DNA from: Eretmocerus hayati
Lineage: Eukaryota; Arthropoda; Insecta; Hymenoptera; Aphelinidae
Length of the DNA stretch: 64,000 nucleotides
Direction: 5' to 3'
Assembly: GCA_029851415.1 (NCBI GenBank)
Contig: CM056742.1
Span: 62,816,454 to 62,880,453, forward strand
Under the pieces are notes generated by a model. The model was not told where the DNA came from. It made no database searches and was given only the letters and a program-made list of their open reading frames with translations. Below are positions 23,601 through 34,539 of the stretch, one piece after another; position 1 is the first letter of the stretch; every line of letters begins with the position of its first letter. The position numbers were made by a program, and so were the translations under genes.

Positions 23601-25408
23601 GCTGGCTCTCAAATTGACTTGGTTGATTCCAGACTTTTTATGAATTTTACCCAGGAATTCGTCATCTCTCCTAGATTTCGGTGCATTCTGGAGGAAAAAC
23701 GGATTTTTTCACGTTAAGCGTCGTTGTACCCAAAAAATAACGATGAATTTTAATTCAGCGTAGATTTTTACATGAAATCAGGTCTTTTAGATCAATCTCG
23801 AGAGAGTAAGTGACGCCTGAGACACTCGATTCCCGCGTGAAAGATGAGCTTAGGGTGCTTCCTCGGTGGAAAAACACATTCTTCTCACGTTCGGCGACAT
23901 TATACCCAAAAAATAACGATGAATTTTAATTCAGCGTAGATTTTTACATGAAATCAGGTCTTTTAGATCAATCTCGAGAGAGTAAGTGACGTCTGAGACA
24001 CTCAATTCCCGCGTGAAAGATGAGCTTAGGGTGCTTCCTTGGTGAAAAAACACATTCTTCTCACGTTAGGCGACATTATACCCAGGGAATAAGGATGAAT
24101 TCTAATTCAGCGTGTTTTTTCACATGAAATTATGTCATTCGTATTGATCTCGAGAGAGTGAGTGACGCCTGAGACACTCGATTCGGGCGTGAAAGACTCG
24201 CTTAAGGTGCTTTCTCGGTGGAAAAACGCATTTTCTCACGTTGGGCCACATTCTACCTAGGAAATAACGATGGATTCTAATTCAGCGTCTTTTTTCACAT
24301 GAAGATAGGTGGTTTAGATTAATCTTGAGGGAGTAAGTGACGCCTGAGACACTCGAATGAGATGAAAAAGTCGCGCTAAAAATGTTTTCCGCGTCGGAAA
24401 ACGCAATTTACGAGTATTGGGTGGCATCCTAGTTCAAATGTCACGATAAAATTCAGCATCATATTTTACGTGGGAACATGTATCCCCACTTCAAGTTTCA
24501 AGAGCTCGAACATAGGGACAGAAAAATCACGAAAAGCGTTATTTTTTACTTGAGTTTCAAAGCAAAATGCTCTTTGAGGCACTATTAAATCACTCTCTAG
24601 GGGCTCGGGGAAAATTTTCCCTATGTTTTTTCGGCTCAAAGAAGGTATCCAGAGGGGGGGAGGAAGGATCTGTGAAACTTGGGAAATAAGGACCACCCTA
24701 GTGCATATATATCCATATTTTTCGTCCGGTTTGAATCACCTTCAACTGGATCATAAACAACTAGGAAAAGAGATAAGATGATTGAAGAATCAGGCTTGAA
24801 AACCTACACTGGAATTGCAAACTCGAGAAGGCTCGAACCTGTCTTAGGAAAACGATATTTATGCTGCATTCACATGGAGAATTCTGCTCTTAACTGACTC
24901 GAACTCAACGCACCACAACTCATTGTTGAGATTTTGTAATAAGTTTTGGGATGAGCTGAGATACGTTGGAAATACTCAGATGTGCTGGAGTTACAGGCTG
25001 GAGAAGCCTCGATTCGTCATAGAGAAAGGATAGCAGGCTTTCGAAAAATGAAATTCATACTCCTCGGAAATGGCATACATCAGCTCTGGTGATTCGAAAT
25101 TTAACGTACTTGGGCTTATTTTCAAGCTTTTATCCATGTATATGAAATGAGTTTAGATACGTTGAAGAAAGAGTGAGTGGGCCGGAGTTAGAGGCTTTGC
25201 TGTGAGAGATGACCATGAAAGGCTAAATCGAGGCTGAAATTACATCGGTTCAAATGCGAAAACACCATCCACTGCTGCATTATAAGGTGGAGCAGATCCG
25301 ATTTTGGTGGAGATGAATTCTTCAGTGGAATATTGCGAGGAGAATCATAGCGTGCCCAGTTTTTTCCGTCATTTTTGTCCATCTTTTTCCGGCTTCAGGA
25401 TCACCGTG
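20662..25408. mobile_element. Long-TIR DNA element with 3-bp duplication, itself interrupted
   Basis: The ends are inverted copies starting CACGGTGRTCCTGAAGCCGG, and the similarity continues inward for about 550 bp on each side. The flanks carry a 3-bp duplication ACC (20659-20661 and 25409-25411). It interrupts the copia integrase codons for SLGGARYF, and removing the element plus one ACC restores them. Subtracting the internal hAT-like insertion and its duplication leaves about 1.3 kb with almost no unique centre, so this is a non-autonomous foldback MITE. Three-base duplications and CAC ends fit CMC/CACTA-type elements, though the CACGG start is atypical. Superfamily is uncertain. No transposase is present. 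Confidence 0.88.
21271..24700. mobile_element. hAT-like foldback element with 8-bp target duplication
   Basis: The 3430-bp element ends TAGGGTGGTCC...GGACCACCCTA and is flanked by gtgcatat at 21263-21270 and 24701-24708. Eight-base duplications and TAGGG/CAGGG ends are typical of hAT elements. Each arm is about 1 kb. It contains a terminal unique part and about four tandem subterminal units of about 176 bp, recognisable by gagtgtctcaggcgtcact near 21640, 21816, 21992 and 22155, and by the inverted copies near 23815, 23991, 24167 and 24343. The centre (about 22270-23690) has no transposase. It is inserted inside the 3-bp-duplication element. Confidence 0.88.
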
Positions 25409-25411
25409 ACC

Positions 25412-25533
25412 AAGCGATGTTTGTGGCATCGGACCGCATACGTCACTGTGTATCATTCCACCAAGCAGCGTGTTTCTGACGACGTCTTTGGTGAACAGCA
25501 GTTTGTGCGATTTTCCAAGCTGGCAACCATCGC
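25412..25533 (-). pseudogene. Ty1/copia pre-integrase zinc fragment
   Basis: A 120-bp island between two insertions. On the minus strand it reads FCDGCQLGKSHKLLF followed by GGMIHSDVCGPMP, the CX2C part of the copia integrase zinc domain and the first catalytic Asp of the core. Both ends are cut by target duplications, so the island is the piece of host copia left between two independent transposon insertions. Confidence 0.85.
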
Positions 25534-25542
25534 AGAAAAATC

Positions 25543-28500
25543 GGGTACCTGAAGCTAGCGAACACTAACTCACAAATTGGTCCCAAACCAATTTCACTTC
25601 TTATTACTTTTTCATTACTAATTTATTACCGAAGAAAAAAATTTATTACCAGGCATGGGCCCGAAATACGAGAGTTTTCGTTAGCGGAAGCTTACGCTAA
25701 CGAACACGAGGCCGGAAATGGATCGTGCGGGAATGTGCAGTAGCTCATTTTTTATAAATTTTTTGTTACTCTCAGAACATGTCCTCAGAATTTGCGTGTG
25801 ATATGATTCAGCTGGAATACCATGGTATTCGCTAGCGCCATATATAAGCAAAGCTTCAAGGACTCTCAGAACTACACGGGATTTTATCACTTTTATATCA
25901 CTCTCGAAAGATACAGTCGAGGGAGTTCCAAGACCGAGAGAAAACCGATATTTGGACCTAAGGCTGGACGAGAGGTGGAGCAGGACGGGATGAGAACTAT
26001 GTAATAGGCTGAGCTACCTCTGTACGATAACGTGCGATTGTGATGAGTCAATCGAATACGGGAACCTGTGTGACGATGAGCTAGATACACACGAGTCTTC
26101 AGAGATAATAGGGGAATCGATAACGAATCAGCCAACTCGATCATGGGGCCCAAAACAAGCGAGACCCTGCTGAGAGTGATTATAGTCGCAGTCGAGACGT
26201 CACTGAGGGTAGACGTCACTGAGGGTTGAAGTGAGACCTAATGGAGCCGAAACTCCCAGAAACCTCAGATCAAGTGGTCAGGTACCATCGACAAAGTCCA
26301 GAGGATTTATTACCAGCCAGCACCCTCGGCTATGGGGCCCAAAACGGGGCGGAATCCAGCTTTGAGTTATGTTCCGCGCAGTTATGACGCCAGTGTGGGT
26401 TGTAGAAAGTTCCAATGGACCCGAAACTCTACAGAACCTCAGATCAAGTAGACAAGTACCATTCGTGATGCCCAGAGAATCCATTACTAGCCAGAACCCT
26501 CGGCTATGGGGCCCGAAATACGGCGGAATCCAGCTTTGAGCCATGTTTCGTGCAGTTATGACGCCACTTTGGGTTGTAAAAAGTTCCATTGGACCCAAAA
26601 CTGGACAGAACCTCAGATTGGGTGGTCGTCTACCATCAAGGGTGCCCAAAAAATTCATTACCAGTCAGCACCCTCAGCTATGGGGCCCAAAACAGGGCCG
26701 AATCCAGCTTTGAGCAGTTATCTGCGCAGTTATGACGCCACTGTGTTGTAAGATGTTCCAATGGACCCGAAACTTCGAGGGACTTTGGATCGAGTGGTCG
26801 TTTACTATCGAAGACGCCCAAAAAATATATCACCAGCCAGTGACCTCAGCTATGGGGCCCAAAACAGGGCAGAATCCAGCATTGAACAGTTATCTACGCA
26901 GTTTGGAGGCCACTGTGGGTTGTAGAAAGTTTCAATAGATCCCAAACTCTACAAAACCTGGGGTCAAGTGGTCATGTACCACTTGACTACCACTAACAAT
27001 CCTGCAATACTACACAATCAGTTTTGAGCTTCGTGGGAGATCGTTGATAGGTTCCTAATAGTTCCTTTAGTGTTCCGCCCTAAGAATTACAATGCCAATT
27101 ATCCTCGCAATACTCCACTCATGAGAATTTTCTGCAATATTGCCTCGGGAGGTGTTTGAAAGTTCCATGAATGCTTCCTTGGAGATCACTCTCAGCTTTT
27201 CGAGAAGTTTCTAGAGGGTCTAACGTTCCTGGAATATTTCTCAAACTTACATGACTTGCTATTAAAACATTCCTGGGATGTTTCTGACAAATTTCGATGC
27301 AAGATAACAGGAATATGACCTCGAAATATTTCTGCGATTCCCCACTATCAAATCTTCAGCAATCCTGCATCCAGAATCTTTTGAGAGTTCCCTGAGAGGC
27401 TTTCGGGAGCTTCCTGGAAGCTTTACGAGGAGTTGTTAAGAGATTCTTGTACCGTTTCGGAAATATTGCTGAAACGTTTCTGGAATGGTTCTGAAATATT
27501 GATGGAACGTTCCTGGAATCTTTTCGAATGATTTCAGTATGAATGAGATTCCAAAAAATTTTCCTGGATTATTCCAATGCCAATATCTTAGCAGTATTCA
27601 TGGAGTCGTTTGAATATTTTTTGAAAACCGTCTCTAATATTTGAATGTGTTTTGGACAGATTTTAACTTAAATTTTTCGGGAACATTACCCAGCCGTGGA
27701 CATGACTATATCCCAAAAGTGTCCCATTGAAATATTTCTGATATGTTTTTTGGAACGTTGCTAAGATTTTTTCATGCTGTGTGGGCACTCTTAGAGTATA
27801 GAAAGACGATCGACATTGTCAATGGGACATTCCTATTTTGGAATCTTGGACTTTTCTCTTGCAAGGAATTGTCTTGGGATTCAAATCAATCACTTTCCAG
27901 AGAAATTCAGGAGAAGAAACTTGGAACAGCATGGCTCGAATTAGTCGGATCATGTTGTTATGTGGAGAGATCATCGGGATTTTGGGGGTGATAGCAATTG
28001 GAGGGAATACCAAGAATGAGTTCCTGGAAGATCGACTAAACGAGGACGTGGGTAATTCCTTCCTCTACTGGCATGATAATTTCTATGATCCCGGGAAGAT
28101 TACGAGTTGCTAATGACTTAGAACGAGTACCGCTTACATCATTTCCAAACTGGAATGTTCAGAGGTCAGTGATAGACGATATATACGGATGTGATCATCT
28201 AACGGGTCACGAGCTGATGATAGGCTTTGGACTGAGGGATCCATGATTGAATGGCGGGACACCCTCGTTCTTGGGCTCCATGACGATAGTGTTGACCAGA
28301 AACGGATTCTCGGGCATCCGTAATGGTTGATGGATATCTCAATTATCTGTTTTGGAGAGGATGTTCACAAGTATGCGTATAGCTATAGGGCGGCATGTGT
28401 GTGTATAAGCGTATAGACTGGTGGCGGCGTCGGATGGACGGGGGCGTGCGCGCGAGGGAGCCTCGAGAGAAGTTGGCGGGCCGCGATCGAGCACGGGCGG

Positions 28501-30669
28501 CGGAAGACAGCCGTGTCCTCGTTGATGTGTATCAAGGGATCCTAGAGTCAGGCTGTTTGGCAAGGCCCAATGTATATTGAGTTTGGTGGCGAATGTGCCG
28601 AATAGTATTTAGAGGCAAGGTACTATACAAAACTTATTGTATCCGGTTGAGTGGCAGCAGAACCGGTAACAAGTGAACGATGATGTGAATAGTTGCATCA
28701 AAACGTTTATTTGAGTCATTTGAGTTCTGTGTTGAACTTAGAGACAAGAGTGTCTCTAACACATCCTCCTATGAGATCATGAGCCTGTCCGGAGAACCTC
28801 CAGACCTATTAGGGCGTAAACTACGCGGATAACATGTTCGAACACCATTTGTTGATTATACTGGAGTTCTGTCAAGTTCTGAATTTATTGGAACATCAGG
28901 CAGCCCACGATAATGTCAAGACCACGCAGACGATGGGTTTTAGCAGGATTTTTCCGTGTTTTGGGCCCCAAGGCCGAGGGGCTGAACGCTGAAAGATTCT
29001 TGGGGCACTCTGGATGGTAACTCTTTGATGGATCCAGAGTTTTGTGGAGTTCTGGATCCATTGGAATTTTCTACGACCGCCAGTAAAGACTTAACTGTGC
29101 GGGAAGCTGGTTCCCACCCAGTTTTGGGCCCCATAGCCGAGGGTGCTGGCTGGTAATGAATGCTTTAGGCATCCTTGATGGTAGACGATCACTTGATTTG
29201 GAGTTCTGTAGAGTTTTGGGTCCAGTCGAACTTTCTACAACCCATAGTAGGTTCATAACCACGCGGATGAAAGCTCTAAGCAGAATTATATCCCATCCGG
29301 GGCCTCATAGCCGGAGATGCTGGATGGTAATGAATTCTTTGGGCATCTTCGATGGTACACAGCCACTCGATCTGAAGTCCCTTGGAGTTTCGGGTCCGTT
29401 GAAACATCTTACAACCCATAGTGGCGTCATAACTGCGCAGATGACTGCTCAAAGCTGGATTCCGCCCTGTTTTGGGCCCCATAGCTGAGGGTGCTGACTG
29501 GTAATGAATTCTTCGGGCATTTTTGGTGGTGGACAACCACTTGATCTGAGGTTTTGTAGAGTGACGGATCTATTGGAATTTTCTACATCCCAAAGTGGCG
29601 TCATAACTAGGCGGAACATGGCTCGAGGCTGGATTCCATCCTCTTCTGGGCCCCATAGCCCAGGGTGTTGGCTGGTAATGAATTCCCTGGGCATCCTTGA
29701 TGGTAGACAACCACTCAATCAAGAGTCCCTTGGAGTTTCGGGTCTGTTGAAACATCTTACAACCCATAGTGGCGTCATAACTGCGCAGATGACTGCTCAA
29801 AGCTGGATTCCGCCCTGTTTTGGGCACCATAGCTGAGGGTGCTGACTAGTAATAAATTTTTTGGGTACCGCCAATGGTACATGACCACTTGATCTAAAGT
29901 CTGTAGAGTTACGGATCCATTGGAACTTTTTACAACCCAAAGTGGCGTGATAACTGCGCGGAACAAGGCTCAAAGCTGGATTCCGCCCCGTTCTTGGCCC
30001 CATAGCCGAGGGTGCTGGCTGGTATTAAATTTCCTGGACTTGATCGACGGGACTTGACCACTTGATCCGAGTATTTTGAGAGTTCCGGGACCATTGGGAC
30101 TCTCTTCAACCCCGAGTCACGTCTCGACTGCGACTACAATCACTCTGAGCAGGGTCTCGCCTGTTTTGGGTCCTATGATCGAATTGGCTGATTCGTTATC
30201 AATTTCCCTATCATCTCTGAAGACTCATGTGTATTCAGCTCATCGTCACACAGGTTCCCGTATGCGATTGACTTTTCCTCTGGGTCTTGGGACTATCTCG
30301 ACTACACCTTTCGAGAGTGATAAAGGAGTGATAGAATATCGTGTAGTTCTGATTGTCCTTCAAGCTTTGCTTATACATTGTGTGCGCTAGCGTAAGCTTA
30401 CGCTAGTGAGAACCATGGTATCCCCGCTGAATCATATCACACGCATATCCTGAGGACATATTCTAAGAGTTATAAAAAATGAGCTATTGCACACTCCCGT
30501 ACGATCTGTTCCCGGCCTCGTGTTCCGCTAGCGAAAACTCTCGTATTTCGGGCCCATGACTGGTAATGAATTCCCTTCTTTGGTAATAAATTAGTAATAA
30601 AAAAGTTATAAAAAGTGAAATTGGTTTGGGACCGATTCGTGAGTTAGTGTTCGCTAGCTCCAGGTACCC
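25543..30669. mobile_element. Foldback element (5127 bp) with 9-bp target duplication
   Basis: The ends are inverted copies beginning GGGTACCTGRAGCTAGCG. The duplication agaaaaatc is at 25534-25542 and 30670-30678. Each arm has about 700 bp of unique inverted sequence, then tandem units of about 173 bp marked by ctatggggcccaaaac: four on the left (near 26332, 26504, 26678, 26850) and about seven, inverted, on the right (near 28965-30000). The centre (about 27000-28930) is degenerate T/G-rich DNA plus a GC-rich patch at 28400-28500, with no transposase. A 9-bp duplication with long, internally tandem inverted arms is the signature of Foldback/MULE-type elements. The element splits the copia pre-integrase coding sequence. 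Confidence 0.88.
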
Positions 30670-30678
30670 AGAAAAATC

Positions 30679-31523
30679 ATCCGCACCCTTGACTGTCACA
30701 CCATCGACCAAATTATTGGTGGTTATGTGCTTCAGCGCAGCTGAATGAAAATGGCCCAATCTTTCATGCCAAGTCTTCAGATTCGCGGCGTCAACGTTTC
30801 TTTCGTAGCAAACTGAAATTGACGCCCGCCAGAACAACCGATTGATTGCGTTACCTTGCCTCTTTCCAACTGCCACGACGTCTTGACCACGCAAGCAATA
30901 CATGATCCGGCCTTTGAACCACATACCGATTCCGTTGGATGTGGATCGCCCAACAGAGTACAGTTCCTTGTCCAGAGCTGGCACATGCAGCACGTTCTTC
31001 ATTCGTGCCGAGATCCATTCTTCAGCTACTGACCTGTCAATCACAACGGTGCCCTCGCCGCACTGCCGGTAATCCTGGTGAAATTTTTATCGTTAAGCCC
31101 ATATGTTCTCATGCGATTTGACGATAAAAATTTGACTCGAATTACCGGTAGTGCGCCGGCGACCCGGATCTCGCTGCCGTCTCCTAACACGACAGTAATT
31201 CCGTTCCTTCTCGGACGATATTTGACGAACCTCTCCCTATAAAAAGTCATATGCGCCGAAGCTGCGCTCTCTTCGAACCAAATTTCTCCCTGATCGATGC
31301 TCAGCAGCTTCTTGATTTGAATTCCAGAGGGCTGCCAATATTCACGACAATGTAGTTGAATATCGCCTTCGTCGCGACACTCGATTTGCGTGATATCACA
31401 CGTGACCGTCAGCGCACAATCGCCATCAATATAACTCGCACTGACACTCTCTTCGTCCGATTTCGAATCCTTTTTTGCCTGCGGTCGAGGCACTCGCGTG
31501 CGTAGTATTCTTTCTTCCCGCAA
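30679..31523 (-). pseudogene. Ty1/copia zinc knuckle remnant, protease and pre-integrase
   Basis: The N-terminal side holds a decayed zinc knuckle (YYVCGKKEYYARECLDRR near 31540-31490, where the first Cys and the Gly-His are lost). Protease follows as WFEESAASAHMTFY. The family has an Asp-Ser-Gly triad here, and this copy has Glu-Ser-Ala, so it is catalytically dead. GDGSEIRVAG is conserved. The 93-bp MITE interrupts after that strand. The remainder (31060-30679) gives NVLHVPALDKELYSVG and TWHERLGHFHSAALKHI, the typical copia pre-integrase region, and ends at the 5.1-kb foldback insertion. Confidence 0.85.
31061..31153. mobile_element. 93-bp palindromic MITE with 5-bp duplication CGCCG
   Basis: The ends are CACTGCCGGTAAT and ATTACCGGTAGTG, inverted copies that extend inward for more than 30 bp per arm (the GTCAAATTTTTATCG region). 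The flanks are cgccg at 31056-31060 and 31154-31158. It sits in the copia protease, and its removal rejoins the conserved Val-x-Gly strand to the following Gly-Thr-Val. A 5-bp duplication of the form CGNCG and CAC termini fit the Transib superfamily as I remember it. Confidence 0.75.
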
Positions 31524-31555
31524 ACATAGTACTCAACGTTCGGATTTACTCTTCG

Positions 31556-32275
31556 TTAGTGATAATTCTTGCCTCGCCTTCCTTGTTGTTTCGAGGAATT
31601 CTCATTATCTTGCACTGCGAGTCTTCTAGTTGTCCCCACCTGCGCTATTACTTCGCCATGCTCGGCGTTTAGATAAGATTCTTCTTCGATTGAATCGATT
31701 AATCGTTGCTGCCGAAACTCGATATTTTGACGCGTCGGATCCATGCTGCTCCAAGATGAAAGCGCGTGTCGGGATTTGTGAAGGAGGGTGGCCAAGATTT
31801 CTGCCATGATCATTGTGTGAGGCAGATTGTCGGCTACTTCAACCAATTGAGCTGCTAGATTCCGTACCTTGAAAATGTGCTGTGCGACAGTATCGGCTGT
31901 GACCATTTCATACTCATGGAATCGTTTACACAAAAAGAGCTCGTTAGTTCCAGAGCGCAGTTCGTGGATTGCCAACAACCGATCCCACATCTGTTCCGCG
32001 GCAACACAGACAAGCAGGCACTGCATCTGCTGCGGCTCAATGGCTGATGATATCAGGAACATGGCCTTGGCGCTGTCCCATGCCGCAATCTCAGCCTGCT
32101 GCTGAAATCCTGGAGCGTCGGGTTCGGCTGGCCTTGTTCTTGTTCCCGTCACAATTCCAAGAAGATCGTTCGCCACTAATGCCGACTGAATCTGAAATTT
32201 CCAACTTTGAAGATTCTTCCCATGAAACTTTGCGATGCCCTTCGCAGAAATTTCACCTGTATTTCGGCTCTTCAC
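31556..32275 (-). CDS. Ty1/copia gag (240 codons)
   Basis: An uninterrupted frame starts MKSRNTGEISAKGI and contains FHGKNLQSWKFQIQSALVA, the opening of the copia Gag (UBN2-type) domain. MWDRLLAIHE, HEYEMVTADTVAQHIFKV and LPHTMIMAEILATLL follow. It ends in a Gln/Lys/Arg-rich tail (KQQGRRGKNYH). The zinc knuckle that normally follows lies just downstream in another frame and is decayed, so the ORF stops early by frameshift. Gag would form the particle. It is the best-preserved reading frame of this copia copy. Confidence 0.8.
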   Translation of the reverse strand: MKSRNTGEISAKGIAKFHGKNLQSWKFQIQSALVANDLLGIVTGTRTRPAEPDAPGFQQQAEIAAWDSAKAMFLISSAIEPQQMQCLLVCVAAEQMWDRLLAIHELRSGTNELFLCKRFHEYEMVTADTVAQHIFKVRNLAAQLVEVADNLPHTMIMAEILATLLHKSRHALSSWSSMDPTRQNIEFRQQRLIDSIEEESYLNAEHGEVIAQVGTTRRLAVQDNENSSKQQGRRGKNYH

Positions 32276-32413
32276 TCGAACCGAAAATGAGGAAAAGATT
32301 CGAGCACCACGTGTAGGCGGGAAAGATCCGGCACCCCGATCTCAACGGCCGTGTCGCAGCTTCGAACTTGATATTCGGAGCACGAGTTCTCGACAAGTCA
32401 CTCTCGCTTGGGG

Positions 32414-32434
32414 CCAGTGACTGGGCCCATAGCC
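32414..32434 (-). other. Copia-type primer-binding site (initiator tRNA-Met half)
   Basis: On the minus strand the sequence directly after the LTR end reads GGCTATGGGCCCAGTC, matching the anticodon-arm region of initiator tRNA-Met that copia elements use as primer. It abuts the LTR end ...CCTATTAACA at 32435. Confidence 0.75.
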
Positions 32435-32731
32435 TGTTAATAGGCACCGCGAAAGTTTCTTGGAGAGGACTGGGGAACCACAGAAATAAGCACTCTGACT
32501 TGGATTCGTATCTGATAAATACATAGATAAAGAGGAGCAATTACATGGGCAAGATCACAAAGATACGACAAGATCTGTGCGACGAGCGCTCGGCGGCTGA
32601 CTCGCTAAGACTAACTAGAGTGAGCTCACACACACCTTCATGACGGTGACGTGGCTGCCCATACATACCGACTTTGGGAACACTGCATACAAGTGTGCAG
32701 AAATGGAAATCGACGGAAGATTCATCTCAAC
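32435..32731 (-). repeat. Candidate 5' LTR of copia (about 297 bp)
   Basis: The inner end is clear (TGTTAATAGG on the plus strand at 32435). The outer end is proposed at 32731, where the minus strand starts TGTTGAGATG. That gives a size close to known copia LTRs and TGTT...AACA ends. No second LTR exists in the window to confirm it. Confidence 0.4.
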
Positions 32732-32821
32732 AAGAAGTTCCTTCTCAGAGGTTATATTGATCTTCTCAGGACTCGAAACTATTTTTTCCGTCAAATCCAA
32801 CTCTTCTCACTCCGAAATATG

Positions 32822-33934
32822 TACCGTCAACCGGGGTAACTTTGGAGCAAGAAATGCATTTTTCCCCTCACACCTCGCGAAACTTGTACGTCTTACATCA
32901 GAAGTGCATTGTATTTGTGGTCAATCGAAAGCTTACAGTTTCAGCTTCCAATTCAGGTGCTTGTGAGGTCTATTTGGACATCTCTGGTTGAAGCAATGAG
33001 CGCTGAGAGTCGTGTTCCAAAGTTAGACACGGACTAGGGTAACTATGGAACAAAAATTGTCATCATTCATTATTCGTCAATTAATTCATAAACTAGATCA
33101 TGCAATCGAATCTCAGCATCAGTCATCAAAAACTGACCGTCTTTGCTCTCCATTGACCTATTGTGGAAGTCTATTTGGTTAGATTCAACTTGTATAATTG
33201 AGCATGGACGCTTCCATCATACTCCACTGCCCGCGTCATCGCACTGTGAGAAATCAAAACAGAGTCTTGGTCGCTAGCAGCCATCTGAAGCATAGGCGCC
33301 AATGCTAAGGAATTCGCCTCGATTCCTCACTGTGCGTCGCGGCTAACTCTCGAGGAAGGAAATATCTTCACTGTCGGTTTCTGACAAGAACTGCCATAAC
33401 TCGGCTTCCGTGGGTCGAAATAGGACGTCCTCTGGCTCATTTTGGAGCTCTCATCAACGACTACTCAGATGATATTGATCTTGGAGAATGACTGAGAGTA
33501 CATATACAAGTGTTTCAAAGTTGCCCCAGTTTCTAAAAAAATGCGTACCTCTTAGTTTTCACTCTACAAAATTGGAACTGGCTGAGGATACTCCAATGTA
33601 ACAATGGATTCGTCCAGATATGTGTACAGACAGATGAAATCCAGCTCAGCTGCGTTGGATTCGACCCACTGAAGTCGGAACCACACCACTCCTTCCGCGG
33701 TACTATTTGTTGAATCAAAAACATACTCCTAAAGAAGCCAGCTTATAAACGGATCCATAGCCGATGAAGGCTCTTGCGCCAATGTAAATCATTGTTTATG
33801 CTTGTCCCAAGTGGAGGAAACCGATATTGAGGCCTCAGGATCATCTGCCTAGCCAACTGTGCATGATAAGCACTCTTCCATGAGTTGTTCCAAAGTCCCC
33901 CCCCCCTGTTTCAAAGTTACCCCAGTTGACGGTA
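32822..33934. mobile_element. Inverted-repeat element, TACCGTCAAC ends
   Basis: TACCGTCAACCGGGGTAACT at 32822 and its inverted copy ending CAGTTGACGGTA at 33934 bound about 1.1 kb. The motif GGGGTAACTTTG recurs inside in weaker form (near 33040 and 33520), so the element is internally repetitive. No transposase and no clear target duplication are visible. Confidence 0.6.
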
Positions 33935-34539
33935 TCCCGAAAAATTTTTTTGTAGGGTCTCATACGAACGAAGAATCAACCCAAAACTGAAGAAACCCAT
34001 CTTTTCACGAATTTTGAAATCAAAATTACCTTGTCCAACTCGCAAGGATGACTTTTGGGGCCTGAAAATTGTGCTTTCCATCTCTCTCTATCATGTCAAA
34101 CATATACCTAAAGTCACAGGAAAATCACTGACCATCGAACGAAAACCTGATGATACTCAAAAGCATGACTCAGCAAGAACGCGAAAAGTCAAAATCTGAA
34201 GTATGTGGATCGACTATGAAGTAGGGACTTTTTGGAGTTAATGCGCCCGTCCTTGGATATTCCTGCAATCCGAACCCGGGAGGAAGGGCTTTCTCGACCG
34301 AGAGAAGCCTCTGATTGACGTAGAGTCATGCAATGATCCTGGGAATGCCATCGTCCCGGCTCCCACGTCCCAAAGTTTTCGAGAAATGCCATCAGACATT
34401 TGTCCTTGAGAAATCACTGGGCTCTGAACAGAAGGATCGGGAAGAAACGAGTAGTTCCACGTTCAAATATATGTTCCCAGAACTTATATCCTTCGACCCT
34501 CACGAGACATCCGCAGTCATTCAGTTGTCACCACAACAT
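33935..34539. other. No supported gene
   Basis: Ordinary A+T-rich DNA. The two plus-strand frames of 61 and 95 codons lack recognisable motifs. Confidence 0.45.

Larger units (their letters stand above)
18316..32731 (-). mobile_element. Ty1/copia retrotransposon, 3'-truncated and split by three insertions
   Basis: Reading the minus strand from high to low coordinates gives a candidate 5' LTR, copia primer site, gag (32275-31556), protease and pre-integrase (31523-30679), pre-integrase zinc motif (25533-25412), integrase core (20661-20211), RT and RNase H (to 18316). The order PR-IN-RT-RH is diagnostic of Ty1/copia. The pieces are separated by a 93-bp MITE, a 5127-bp foldback element and a 4747-bp composite element. 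Removing these and their duplications restores reading continuity at each junction. The RNase H end diverges from the family after SGELKL at about 18340. The last part of pol and the 3' LTR are missing, so the element is truncated. Protease and RT active sites are altered. Confidence 0.9.

Noticed and set aside
20662..25408. Transib assignment from the CACGGTG ends
   Set aside because: Transib makes 5-bp duplications. The copia codons at this site allow only a 3-bp duplication.
28390..28560. GC-rich patch with a 61-codon ORF in the foldback centre, considered as a gene or CpG island
   Set aside because: Too short, no recognisable domain, and inside a non-autonomous element. It may be captured host DNA, but nothing in the sequence supports a gene.
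26278..29836. Protein-coding gene in the repeated ORFs of the 5.1-kb foldback element
   Set aside because: The ORFs repeat with the ~173-bp units and exist in opposite orientations in the two arms. They translate the repeat.
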